Assembly (NCBI GenBank): GCA_937775295.1
Contig: CALKBZ010000032.1
Location: forward strand, 1 to 64,000
Direction of reading: 5' to 3'
Source of the DNA: an uncultured Opitutales bacterium
Lineage (GTDB): Bacteria; Verrucomicrobiota; Verrucomicrobiia; Opitutales; Coraliomargaritaceae
Length of the DNA: 64,000 bases
Under the pieces are notes generated by a model. The model saw only the letters and a program-made list of their open reading frames with translations. It ran no database searches and had not been told where the DNA came from. Below, piece by piece: positions 45,837 through 54,635 of this stretch; positions within the stretch are counted from its first letter, which is position 1, and each line of letters starts with the position of its first letter. The translations under genes were made by a program, and so were the position numbers.

Positions 45837-46910
45837 ATGACTATTTCAAACGACACGATGGAAGCCGTGGTTCTGCACGGCATCAGTGAGCTTAAATACG
45901 AGCAGGTGCCTGTGCCCGCACTGCGCCCTGGCACGGTGCGCGTGCAGCTCGGCTTTTGCGGAGTCTGCGGTTCTGATATTCCGCGCACTTTCTCAAAGGG
46001 CACTTACTCCTTCCCGACGATTTGTGGGCATGAGTTTGCCGGTACGGTCGCTGCGGTGGCAGAGGGTGTCAGCGACTACGCTGTGGGAGATCGCGTGACG
46101 GTCTTTCCATTATTGTGGAACGATGATCACCCAGCCTGCGAAGAGGGCGAGTATGCGCAGTCCGATGGTTACGACTATCTCGGCTCGCGCAGTGATGGCG
46201 GCTTTGCTGAATACGTGATCGCGCCAGTGCGTAATTTAATCAAGTTGCCTGATTCGGTTTCGATGGAAGAGGCTGCGATGACGGAGCCAGCCGCCGTGGC
46301 ACTACACGCTGCACGCCGTGCACGTATCCGTTTCGGGGATACGGTAGCGATTTTTGGTCTTGGCCCAATCGGGCTGATGCTCGCTCAATGGCTCAAGTCG
46401 ATGGGCGCTTCACGGATTTTTCTGTTTGATTTGATCGAAGGGAAATTGGATTTGGCGCGTCAATTGGGCTTTACTGATGTGTATAATAGCCGCGAGCACG
46501 ACTCGACTGAAGTGATCGAAGCCGCGACCGGCGGACGTGGCGCGCATGTGACTTTTGAGGCCGCTGGGGTGCCGCCGACTATGTTGGCCGCGCTGCGATC
46601 AGTGCGTCGTGCGGGACGTATGGTCATGCTCGGCAATCCTTCCGCCGATGTGACTTTGCCCGCGGCATTGATCTCGCAGCTGATGCGTCGCGAGGTCGAG
46701 TTGCTAGGCACATGGAACTCTGGGTTCAGTGTGTATGGCGACGATGATGATTGGCGCACCACGCTCGAAGCGATAGCCAGTGGCACGCTCGATCTCAAGC
46801 CGTTGATCACCCACAAGGTACCGCTCAGTGGTGGCATCGCCGCGCTCGAAATGATGCGCGATCAATCTGAATTCTTTACCAAGGTGTTGTTGCACCCTTC
46901 GGGGGATTAG
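45837..46910 (+). CDS. zinc-type MDR sugar/polyol dehydrogenase (galactitol-1-phosphate DH-like)
   Basis: The 357-residue medium-chain dehydrogenase has catalytic-zinc motifs CGVCGSD and CGHEFAG, the NAD-binding AIFGLGPIGLMLAQWLKSMG, and SDGGFAEYVIAP. It resembles GatD and sorbitol dehydrogenases. The structural-zinc loop, usually with four Cys, reads PLLWNDDHPACEEGEYAQSD and keeps only one Cys, so this zinc is probably absent. It starts two bases after the fusion gene and likely oxidises a sugar alcohol or keto-reduces a sugar phosphate in the same pathway. Confidence 0.85.
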   Translation: MTISNDTMEAVVLHGISELKYEQVPVPALRPGTVRVQLGFCGVCGSDIPRTFSKGTYSFPTICGHEFAGTVAAVAEGVSDYAVGDRVTVFPLLWNDDHPACEEGEYAQSDGYDYLGSRSDGGFAEYVIAPVRNLIKLPDSVSMEEAAMTEPAAVALHAARRARIRFGDTVAIFGLGPIGLMLAQWLKSMGASRIFLFDLIEGKLDLARQLGFTDVYNSREHDSTEVIEAATGGRGAHVTFEAAGVPPTMLAALRSVRRAGRMVMLGNPSADVTLPAALISQLMRREVELLGTWNSGFSVYGDDDDWRTTLEAIASGTLDLKPLITHKVPLSGGIAALEMMRDQSEFFTKVLLHPSGD

Positions 46911-47014
46911 GACGGAGCGCGAATCGCGCGGAGATGGTAAACCGTCTGCGGTTTGCCCTGAGCCTGCCAAGGGTGACGAGAGCCGTTGCCCTTTGGGCGA
47001 GCGAGGAACAAATT

Positions 47015-47035
47015 GGAAAGTGGAAAGTGGAAATT
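47015..47035. repeat. short 7-bp tandem tract
   Basis: Three 7-base units, ggaaagt, ggaaagt and ggaaatt, lie between the two dehydrogenase genes. Compare the longer heptamer arrays at 22357 and 56803. Confidence 0.5.
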
Positions 47036-47071
47036 AAAATTAGTATGCCTGTCGTTCAGGCCTCTTAAAAT

Positions 47072-48178
47072 ATGAAAAATCTTGTTTACTATCTCGATAA
47101 GCCCGGTGGCACGTTTACTCCGGTTGAAGAAGAAATCGGCGATCCCGCGCCTGGTGAAATCCGCGTGCGTGTGTTGCGCACCTCTGTCTGTCAGTCAGAT
47201 GTGGTGATTTATAATGTCGGCTTGCCGCGCATCAAGGAGTGGCCCGCCATCCTCATGCACGAAGTGAGTGCGGAGGTGGATGCGGTTGGCGAGGGTGTCA
47301 CTAATTTTGAGCCGGGCGATTTGGTCGGTATCGGTTGCGATATCCCTTGCGGCGACCGCGAGTGCATCTACTGTGGCGACGAGGGCACCGGTGATTGGAC
47401 ATATTGCCCAAACACACAGGCGACCGGTCACGAATTTGCTGGCTTTGCGCGCAAGTATGCGATCTTGCCAGACTGGTTTGTTAAGCTCGGGCCAATTGCG
47501 AAATTCCCTAAGGGGTTTAGCGCGGATCAAGCCTGCCAGGTCGAGCCACTTGCTTGCGGCCTTGAAGGCATGACGCGGGTCAATAACTGTATCGAAAATC
47601 GCATCGTGATCTTGATTGCAGCAGGCTCGCAGAGCACCTATGCGCTGCAATGTGCACAGGCGATGGGGGCGCGTAAGGTGATCATGATTAATCGTGGAAA
47701 AGAGCGCCTTGAGCGTGTGATGCGTGACTTCGGCGACGAGCGCACGGTCGGTATTTTATGGGACGAAAATGTAGTGGAAAATGCACTACGGGAATGTCAG
47801 CCCTTCAATGAGCCGCACTTCGTGATGGTCAATGCACCGGCTGAGCCGGGCTACCGCTTGGCCACTCAACTGATGGGCTACGGCACCGTGTTGGACGGAC
47901 ACGCTGGCGTTAAAGGTGCCGCAGGCAAGCCGAAGATCATGCATGAAGTGGATCTGAACAACGACATCCACTACAAGCTGCAAGTGTATCAAGCCACCCA
48001 CGGCTCGAATTGGCACGGTATCGGGCTTGCCCGCGATATGCTCATCGGCGGTGGTATGACGAACCTCGATTTGATGACCAATGACAGCGAACGCTTTCAC
48101 CATACACAGATCATTGAAGCGATTCATCGCGCAGAGGATAAAGACTCACTGAAAGTCATTATCAACTGGGAAGACTAG
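47072..48178 (+). CDS. zinc-type MDR dehydrogenase
   Basis: The 368-residue protein has TSVCQSDVVIY, MHEVSAEVDAVGEGV (Met replaces Gly of GHE), and the Cys-rich GCDIPCGDRECIYCGDEG with a following WTYCPN (structural zinc). A second GHE-like TGHEFAGFARKYAILPD and the nucleotide-binding VILIAAGSQSTYALQCAQAMGA are also seen; the Rossmann GxGxxG is replaced by AAGSQS. It resembles glucose or threonine dehydrogenases of the MDR family. It stands between the polyol-type dehydrogenase and rhaB, whose start follows its stop with no gap, so translation is coupled. Confidence 0.8.
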   Translation: MKNLVYYLDKPGGTFTPVEEEIGDPAPGEIRVRVLRTSVCQSDVVIYNVGLPRIKEWPAILMHEVSAEVDAVGEGVTNFEPGDLVGIGCDIPCGDRECIYCGDEGTGDWTYCPNTQATGHEFAGFARKYAILPDWFVKLGPIAKFPKGFSADQACQVEPLACGLEGMTRVNNCIENRIVILIAAGSQSTYALQCAQAMGARKVIMINRGKERLERVMRDFGDERTVGILWDENVVENALRECQPFNEPHFVMVNAPAEPGYRLATQLMGYGTVLDGHAGVKGAAGKPKIMHEVDLNNDIHYKLQVYQATHGSNWHGIGLARDMLIGGGMTNLDLMTNDSERFHHTQIIEAIHRAEDKDSLKVIINWED

Positions 48179-49681
48179 ATGCCGGATTCAACCTACATTG
48201 CCGTCGATATCGGCGCAGGAAGTGCACGTGTGCTTGCTGGCTGCTATGATGGTCATACGCTCGAACTGAATGAAGTTCATCGCATGACGAATGCGCCTAT
48301 GGTTTTGCCCACTGGCGAGCATTGGAATGTAGGTGGGCTCTTTGAGGGGATCGTGCAAGGATTGACGAAGGCTCGCCAGCTTTATGGAGATACCATTGTC
48401 AGTATCGGTATTGATGCCTTTGGTAACGGCTATGGTCTTCAGGCATCCGATGGGCGGCTGTTAGGGTTGCCGTATCATTATCGTGATCCGCGCACCGAAG
48501 GGAAGATGGAGCATACGTTTGCGCAGATGTCCGAGCGGGATTTATTTGTAGCGACTGGGGCGCAATCCTATTTCTTTAATACACTGTTTCAGGTGCTGAC
48601 TGATCTGGATGCAAGGCCTGCACTCTTGCCGCTCGCCAAGGACTTATTGTTCATTTCAGACATTCTCAATTATTGGTTGTGCGGGGTAGTTGGCTGTGAG
48701 CGGACGATGGCAAGTTGTTCGCAGTTGTATGATATGACTGCAGCGGACTGGGCGTATCCTGTATTTGAGAAATTGGGAATTCCAAAGGAGTTGTTTCCGG
48801 AACTGGTCACACCCGGTGATGTTTTGGGGCCACTGTTGAAGCCCATTCAAGAGTTGACGGGATTATTAGATACTAAGGTCGTCGCCGTTGGAAGTCACGA
48901 CACCGCCAGTGCGGTTGCTGGGATTCCACATCAATCCAACGATTCGGTGTTTCTAAGTAGTGGCACCTGGTCGTTGATGGGTCTCGAACTCCCGCAGCCG
49001 ATTTGTTCGGATGAGGCATTCGAAGCTGGTTTTACCAATGAGCTTGGACTTGAGGGAACGACTCGGTTTATTCAAAATATTGGCGGACTGTGGTTATTGC
49101 AGGAGTCCCGGCGACAGTGGCAACGCGAGGGGCTTGAGTTGTCCTTTGGCGAGATGGCATCGTTGGCAAGTGAGGCAGAGCCGTTTCGCTCTCTGATTGA
49201 TCCCAATGACTCGGTCTTCCGCGCCGCTGGTGACATGCCTGCGCGGATTCGCTCCTATTGCGAGAACACCGGTCAGGTCATTCCTCAGAGCCCAGCGCAA
49301 ATCATTCGATGCATTTATGAGAGTCTCGCCCTCAGCTACTCAGAGGCGTGGGCAAAGCTGGAGCGTTTCTCGCCGGTGGAACTGACGCGCCTTAATATAG
49401 TGGGCGGCGGATGTCAGGACGCGCTGCTGAATCAATTGACCGCAGATGCGATCGGCAAGCCCGTCTGGGTGGGGCCAGTCGAAGCAACTGGCGTGGGTAA
49501 TATCATTTCACAAATGATTTCCAATGCCGAGGTGGCGTCTTTGAGCGCAGGGCGCCAATTGATCGCTAAATCCTTTCCTGGTGAGTGTATTGACCCTGTG
49601 GATACTTTTTTATGGGACGATGCACGCTCTCGTTTTAGGGCAATGGTGTCGGGCCATTCACTTTCTTTATCAACACACTAA
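48179..49681 (+). CDS. rhaB: rhamnulokinase (FGGY family)
   Basis: RhaB phosphorylates L-rhamnulose at C1. The 500-residue FGGY kinase has the phosphate-1 motif AVDIGAGSARVLAG, SIGIDAFGNGYGLQASDG (catalytic Asp), GSHDTASAVAGIP, FLSSGTWSLMGLELPQP, and LNIVGGGCQDALLNQLTADA. These are typical of the rhamnulokinase branch, and rhaA follows 21 bases downstream. The gene begins at the base after the stop of the preceding dehydrogenase gene. Confidence 0.92.
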   Translation: MPDSTYIAVDIGAGSARVLAGCYDGHTLELNEVHRMTNAPMVLPTGEHWNVGGLFEGIVQGLTKARQLYGDTIVSIGIDAFGNGYGLQASDGRLLGLPYHYRDPRTEGKMEHTFAQMSERDLFVATGAQSYFFNTLFQVLTDLDARPALLPLAKDLLFISDILNYWLCGVVGCERTMASCSQLYDMTAADWAYPVFEKLGIPKELFPELVTPGDVLGPLLKPIQELTGLLDTKVVAVGSHDTASAVAGIPHQSNDSVFLSSGTWSLMGLELPQPICSDEAFEAGFTNELGLEGTTRFIQNIGGLWLLQESRRQWQREGLELSFGEMASLASEAEPFRSLIDPNDSVFRAAGDMPARIRSYCENTGQVIPQSPAQIIRCIYESLALSYSEAWAKLERFSPVELTRLNIVGGGCQDALLNQLTADAIGKPVWVGPVEATGVGNIISQMISNAEVASLSAGRQLIAKSFPGECIDPVDTFLWDDARSRFRAMVSGHSLSLSTH

Positions 49682-49702
49682 CCACTAAACTTTTATACAA
49701 TT

Positions 49703-50956
49703 ATGAGTCATTCAATCTACGAAATCGCAAAAGAACAATTCGCCGCAGTCGGCGTCGATACCGAGGCCGCGCTTCAAGCCCTGGATAAGATCCCAGTCTC
49801 CATGCATTGCTGGCAAGGCGATGACGTGGCAGGCTTCGAGGCCCCTGAAAAAGCGGGCGCGGGCAACGGTTGCGTGGCGACGGGTAACTATCCGGGCAAG
49901 GCGACCAATCCGGCCGAGCTCATGGCCGACATAGAGCAGGCCGCTGCACACATTCCGGGCCCATTACGCCTCAATCTGCATGCGAGCTATGCCACGGACG
50001 GCTCTCCACTGCCGGAGCGCGACGAACTCACCGTCGATAATTTTCGCAGTTGGATCGACTGGGCCAAGGCGCAGCAGTTCGGTATCGATTTTAACCCGAC
50101 CAGCTTCAGCCATCCTAATGCCGAAGACGGCTTTACGCTGAGTCATCAGGATGCGGGCATTCGTCAATTCTGGATCGATCACTGTATCGCGTGCCGAAAG
50201 ATCGGCGCCGCGATTGGTGAAGAGTTGAACAATCCGGTGGTGAATAATATCTGGATTCCAGATGGTTATAAAGACACTCCGGCGGATCGCTTTGCGCCGC
50301 GTGCACGTTTGGTGGAATCCCTAGATGCAATCTTCGCAGCGGACATTTCAAAAAAATGGAACATCGATGCCGTCGAAAGTAAGCTGTTCGGTATCGGTGT
50401 GGAAAGTTACACCGTGGGTTCCAGCGAATTTTATCTCGCCTATGCGGCGACACGCCAAATCGCGCTATGTCTGGATGCAGGGCACTTCCATCCGACTGAG
50501 TCTGTGGCCGACAAGATTTCCGCCGCGCTACTCTATGTGCCGGAGTTGTTGCTACACGTCAGCCGTGGTGTGCGTTGGGATAGCGACCACGTCGTCACCT
50601 TGGACGATCCGACCACCGCGATCCTTCAAGAGTGTGTCACCAGTGGTCAGATGGAACGTATCCACGTCGGCCTCGATTTCTTTGATGCGTCGATCAATCG
50701 CATCGCCGCATGGGTGATCGGCACGCGCAATACCAAGAAGGGGCTCCTCAAGGGATTGCTCCAGCCGACTCAAGCACTGCGCGAGGTGGAGCTGGCCGGC
50801 GACTACACCAGCCGCTTGGCAATGATGGAAGACGCCCGCTCACTGCCATGGGGAGCAGTCTGGAATGAGTATTGCGCACGTCAGGACACCGCTGGCGATA
50901 ACCAATGGCTCGGAGCAGTGAAGGCTTACGAATCATCTGTTCTTTCTGGCCGCTAA
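49703..50956 (+). CDS. rhaA: L-rhamnose isomerase
   Basis: RhaA converts L-rhamnose to L-rhamnulose. The 417-residue TIM barrel begins [20 protein letters not shown] with the substrate-entry [15 protein letters not shown]. It has the metal-site regions [43 protein letters not shown], and [16 protein letters not shown], all RhaA signatures. With rhaB it gives rhamnulose-1-phosphate; no rhaD aldolase is found in the window. The stretch to 51048 holds a small stem catttcg/cgaaatg between the convergent rhaA and AraC genes. Confidence 0.95.
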   Translation: MSHSIYEIAKEQFAAVGVDTEAALQALDKIPVSMHCWQGDDVAGFEAPEKAGAGNGCVATGNYPGKATNPAELMADIEQAAAHIPGPLRLNLHASYATDGSPLPERDELTVDNFRSWIDWAKAQQFGIDFNPTSFSHPNAEDGFTLSHQDAGIRQFWIDHCIACRKIGAAIGEELNNPVVNNIWIPDGYKDTPADRFAPRARLVESLDAIFAADISKKWNIDAVESKLFGIGVESYTVGSSEFYLAYAATRQIALCLDAGHFHPTESVADKISAALLYVPELLLHVSRGVRWDSDHVVTLDDPTTAILQECVTSGQMERIHVGLDFFDASINRIAAWVIGTRNTKKGLLKGLLQPTQALREVELAGDYTSRLAMMEDARSLPWGAVWNEYCARQDTAGDNQWLGAVKAYESSVLSGR

Positions 50957-51048
50957 GGCCAAACGAGTTGCTTCACTTTCGAGACTACATATCAGCTTTC
51001 ATTTCGTTCTATAGGGGGGCGAAATGAAGTGCCCCGCCAGTTTATATG

Positions 51049-51924
51049 TTAGGGGAGTTTGCTGGCCGTCCATTGCTTGCGAAAGGCTTTGGGCGAGAGC
51101 TCTTTGTTGCGCCTAAATTGGCGATTGAAGTTGGATAAATTGTTAAACCCGCAGGCGAAGCAGATCTCGCTGATCGAGCGGTTGGTGGTGATCAGTTCCT
51201 GGCAGGCGTCGAGTAGGCGGGTTTCGATCAAGGTTTGCTGAAAGGTGGTGCCGGTCTTTTGCTTGTAAAAGCGGCTGAACGCGGGCGGCGTCATGCCGGC
51301 GAGTTGCGCGATGGTTGTGAGGCTGATCGGTTCGCGCGAGTGGGCATTGAGGTGGCGGAAGACCTTGTCCATGCGTGCTGCGTCGGTGTGGTCGAACCGT
51401 GCTGAGTGGCTGTTCTGTGGCAGGGCTTGCACCTCGTCCGGGGTTTGAGTGAGTGCTCCCAGTATATTGAGGAAGCTGAGCAGGCGCGTGTATCCAGATA
51501 GTCGCGACAGATGAGTTAGCTGTTCAACGACTCGGCGGTTGGTGTCTCCTGTAATGTGTAGGCCGTTTTGGGCGCGTTCGAACAGTTCGCGTATGGGCCG
51601 TGTTTCTGGAATGCCAAGAAAGGCGTCGCCGATGCAGTTGGGCTGGAATTGCAGCACGATCGAGCGTGCCCAGTCCTTGCCCGTGCTGTTGGATGGGTTG
51701 TTGTTATACCAGTGCGGCACATTGGAACCGATCAGCATCAGGTCGCCGCTTTCAAAGTGTGAGAGGTGGCCACCGATCACACGGGTGCCGTGGCCGTGCT
51801 CGATGTAAGTGAGCTCCAGCTCGGGATGGAAGTGGTAGGGGCATTCGAATTGCGAACTGACGCCGCGGCTGGCGTAAAATGACTCGTGGGCACGAGGGCG
51901 TATTTGCTCAAATTGCAGTTTCAT
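51049..51924 (-). CDS. AraC-family regulator with N-terminal cupin
   Basis: The 291-residue protein has an N-terminal cupin (FECPYHFHPELELTYIEHGH and a following GDLMLIGSNVPHWY) and a C-terminal double helix-turn-helix (about 190-288: ISLTTIAQLAGMTPPAFSRF and SEICFACGFNNLSNFNRQFR). Such regulators bind a sugar in the cupin and activate a neighbouring operon. It is divergent from the ferritin-like protein/reductase operon and convergent with rhaA, so it probably controls the former, and perhaps rhamnose genes too. Confidence 0.92.
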   Translation of the reverse strand: MKLQFEQIRPRAHESFYASRGVSSQFECPYHFHPELELTYIEHGHGTRVIGGHLSHFESGDLMLIGSNVPHWYNNNPSNSTGKDWARSIVLQFQPNCIGDAFLGIPETRPIRELFERAQNGLHITGDTNRRVVEQLTHLSRLSGYTRLLSFLNILGALTQTPDEVQALPQNSHSARFDHTDAARMDKVFRHLNAHSREPISLTTIAQLAGMTPPAFSRFYKQKTGTTFQQTLIETRLLDACQELITTNRSISEICFACGFNNLSNFNRQFRRNKELSPKAFRKQWTASKLP

Positions 51925-51951
51925 GTTAAAAGGAAATTGTTATCTTTAATA

Positions 51952-51970
51952 TTTAGGTATATTTTAGGTA
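51952..51970. promoter_or_regulatory. direct repeat in the AraC divergent promoter
   Basis: TTTAGGTA occurs at 51952 and 51963, 11 bases apart, one helical turn, in the 137-base intergenic region between the AraC gene and the ferritin-like gene. Tandem half-sites on one face of the helix fit AraC binding. No experimental support. Confidence 0.4.
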
Positions 51971-52061
51971 AAATAGTATCATTATTGGTTAAGTCGGGCG
52001 GAGCAAGTCATAAATACTGCTGTATACTGTCATCAGTTTTAACCTTAACCATTGACGACTT

Positions 52062-53510
52062 ATGACATCATTTAAAAGCACGACTCCGATTTCTGAATAC
52101 AAGGGCTACCATGGCCTGCCACCACTTGCAGGCTTGCACACTATGGAGGGCGCGATTGATTGCGGTCTCACGGTTGAGGAAGCAGTAAGCCGTTTAAAAT
52201 ATACGCATTGGGCGCTGCGCCGTTTGCATGCGATCTTTATTGCGCGCCTCGCTGCCATGCCAATTTATGAGCTTAAAATGACGTTTTCGCTGCATGGTCA
52301 CTATTGCATCGAACATGTTGATGGCATTTTTGCACGCGTGCGTGAGATGCGCCATCCCCCATTTGGGATGGATGTGGCACCACATGAGGCCTTAGATTTT
52401 TTCTTTGATGAAATTCAAAATGCGGGCGACACCGAGGCCTTGGTGTTGGGATTGTATGAGAAAGCGATTCCGCAATTAGTTGCGGCAGTGCGTGACCAGC
52501 TCGAAGTGACAAATCGTTTGTATGAGCATCCGACTTATCGAAAGTTGCGCCATCTGTTGGTGGAGCTTGAAGATGTCGAAGCGTATGGCCAGCAGGCGAT
52601 CGCTTGTCTGGTGGATGATACGGCTCGGGCGAAGCATGCTGGATGGCTCAATTTATTGGATCAGTCAGTGGCTAATTTCGGTAGCTTTACCGGCACCGAA
52701 GCTAAGGCCGAACATGCATTGGCAGCGCAGTTTTCCGCGACACCGTATGTGTATGATGGCAAGCCACAACGTGATGAACGTTTCCGCGACAGTTATAATA
52801 TGGGCGTGAATCCGGAAGCCTTTATCTTTCGGGACGATATGCCGGTGCGGCCGAAAACATTGATGATGTCTTTTAAGCGCCTGCGTGAAATCGATGTGCC
52901 GGAAATGATGTCGTCGATTATTACTGAAACAGAAGGTAAGCCTTTGGGCTATTATGTCGATATGACGCGTCAGCTCTGGGACGAAGCTCGCCATGCGATG
53001 ATGGGGGAGATCGGCTTCGTGGTGAATGGTATCGATTGGACGCAGATTCCGATCAACTTCACCTGGTCACTGGAATTAAATACAGGGCTCAAGCCCGAAG
53101 AGCGCCATGCGATTTTATTCAGCATTGAGCAGGGCCTAATGGCGAAGGAGACTGGCAAGGAGAAGGAGTGGGAACTGGCGGTGGCATCGACTGACCGCGT
53201 CAGCGAGTTGATCCAAGACTATGATTGGGCGGATGAGATCCTGCATGCCAAGATCGGTCGCGACTGGTTCGTAAAGGGCTTCGGCACTCAAGCAGAGGCC
53301 GTTGCACGTGGTCAGGAGTGTGTCTATCGTGGATTTTTACAACTAGCTTCGGGTTATAAAGAAGCGGGACTGACCGAGCACCGCAACTGGTGGCCGGATC
53401 TGTATACCGCCGCCTGTGAGCATTGGGGGGTCGAGCCGGATGCGCATGTATTGGCTTACGATGAGTTTTATGACACCAGCGCACCGGACTTACCGACGGC
53501 CAAGGTGTAG
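52062..53510 (+). CDS. putative ferritin-like diiron oxygenase of unrecognised family
   Basis: I do not recognise a named family. The 482-residue, helix-rich protein lacks a signal peptide. Its C-terminal half has two ExxH motifs, LWDEARHAMMGE (Glu308, His311) and WADEILHAKIGRDW (Glu392, His395), 84 residues apart. Glu281 (VPEMMSSIITETEGKP) and Glu356 (FSIEQG) lie at spacings that would complete the usual E-ExxH-E-ExxH diiron site. The N-terminal half has a further acidic/His cluster (Glu70, His78, His80, Glu84, His85) in a helix. A diiron oxygenase or oxidase is the best structural reading. The gene is followed after 24 bases by a flavin/2Fe-2S reductase that could feed it electrons. Confidence 0.7.
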   Translation: MTSFKSTTPISEYKGYHGLPPLAGLHTMEGAIDCGLTVEEAVSRLKYTHWALRRLHAIFIARLAAMPIYELKMTFSLHGHYCIEHVDGIFARVREMRHPPFGMDVAPHEALDFFFDEIQNAGDTEALVLGLYEKAIPQLVAAVRDQLEVTNRLYEHPTYRKLRHLLVELEDVEAYGQQAIACLVDDTARAKHAGWLNLLDQSVANFGSFTGTEAKAEHALAAQFSATPYVYDGKPQRDERFRDSYNMGVNPEAFIFRDDMPVRPKTLMMSFKRLREIDVPEMMSSIITETEGKPLGYYVDMTRQLWDEARHAMMGEIGFVVNGIDWTQIPINFTWSLELNTGLKPEERHAILFSIEQGLMAKETGKEKEWELAVASTDRVSELIQDYDWADEILHAKIGRDWFVKGFGTQAEAVARGQECVYRGFLQLASGYKEAGLTEHRNWWPDLYTAACEHWGVEPDAHVLAYDEFYDTSAPDLPTAKV

Positions 53511-53534
53511 TTATTAACTGAATACAGAATCCTT

Positions 53535-54632
53535 ATGAAAGACAGTTATCAAAATTTGCGCGTTGAGCGTATCGTCGACGAAAGTTGGAATACCAAGTCG
53601 TTCTATTTGCGCCCGGCCGATGGCAGCGCGATCGAGGCCTACGCGCCGGGGCAGCATCTGTTGTTCAGCCTACCCGTCGATCCGGCGGAGCCTGACCTAA
53701 AGATGATGCGCTTCTATACACTCTCGGACTGTTATCGTTCGGGTGGGGCGTATCGCATTACGGTGAAGCACGAGGTGGGCCGCGAGGCCGCCGCGCCGGA
53801 TGGGGCTGGTTCGACTTACCTGCATCAGCATATGACGGTCGGCGATCGCTTGCAGGCAAAAAAGCCGATGGGCGACTTTACGCTCGAAGCGGCGGACGAA
53901 GATGCGGTGGTGCTGATTGGCGGGGGCATCGGAATTACGCCGATTCTTGCCATGGCACAGTCGATTGCTGCGGAGGGCAATAGCTACCGTGAAGTGCGTG
54001 TCTTTCTCGGCATGCGCAACCGCGAGGATCATCCGTTCAAAGATGAGTTTGCCGCGCTGGTGCGCGATTTCCCATCGATTCAGCTCAATGTCTGTTACGA
54101 TGAATCGACTGCCGCGGATGTGCAGGGCAGTGATTATGATTATGCCGAGCGCGTGAGTGTGGATTTATTCAAGCGTGTGTTGTCGCATAATCGTTACCGT
54201 TACTACATTTGCGGCCCGCGACCGATGATGGACGCCCTGACTGGGGATCTTGCCGCGTGGGGCGTGGCTGAGGTGCAAATCTTTACCGAGTCTTTCGGGC
54301 CTGCGACGGCGAGCCATTTGATCGAGCAGAGTGAGGCGGATGGCGCTGCTGCTGCTGCCGAAGACGCAGCCAGCGATGTGATCGAAGTGAATTTTGCCCG
54401 CAATGGCGTCACGCATACATGGGATCCGCGCTATAAGTGTTTGTTGGAATTTGCTGAGGCCAAAGGGGTGTCGATCAGTGCCGGTTGCCTGTATGGCGAT
54501 TGCGGCACCTGCATGACGCCGTTGAAGCAGGGAGTGGTGGGCTACAACCATCCGACCGAAATTACACCGGATGAGGGCTACTGTTTACCATGTAGTTGCA
54601 AGCCGACCAGTTCCATCACCTTAGAAGCATAG
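53535..54632 (+). CDS. FAD/2Fe-2S oxidoreductase, electron-transfer partner of the oxygenase
   Basis: The 365-residue protein has an FAD domain (about 1-105, MRFYTLSDCYRSGGAYRITV with RxYS-like RFYTLS), an NAD(P)-binding domain (about 115-240, VLIGGGIGITPILAMAQ and YYICGPRPMMDAL), an Ala/Glu-rich linker (about 265-280), and a C-terminal plant-type 2Fe-2S domain (Cys at about 318, 323 and 326 in SAGCLYGDCGTCMT, and Cys near 350-355 in YCLPCSC). This is the layout of reductases that serve Rieske, diiron and hydroxylase enzymes such as GbcB, Hcr and PaaE. It sits between the ferritin-like gene and, three bases on, the dehydrogenase. Confidence 0.92.
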   Translation: MKDSYQNLRVERIVDESWNTKSFYLRPADGSAIEAYAPGQHLLFSLPVDPAEPDLKMMRFYTLSDCYRSGGAYRITVKHEVGREAAAPDGAGSTYLHQHMTVGDRLQAKKPMGDFTLEAADEDAVVLIGGGIGITPILAMAQSIAAEGNSYREVRVFLGMRNREDHPFKDEFAALVRDFPSIQLNVCYDESTAADVQGSDYDYAERVSVDLFKRVLSHNRYRYYICGPRPMMDALTGDLAAWGVAEVQIFTESFGPATASHLIEQSEADGAAAAAEDAASDVIEVNFARNGVTHTWDPRYKCLLEFAEAKGVSISAGCLYGDCGTCMTPLKQGVVGYNHPTEITPDEGYCLPCSCKPTSSITLEA

Positions 54633-54635
54633 ATC

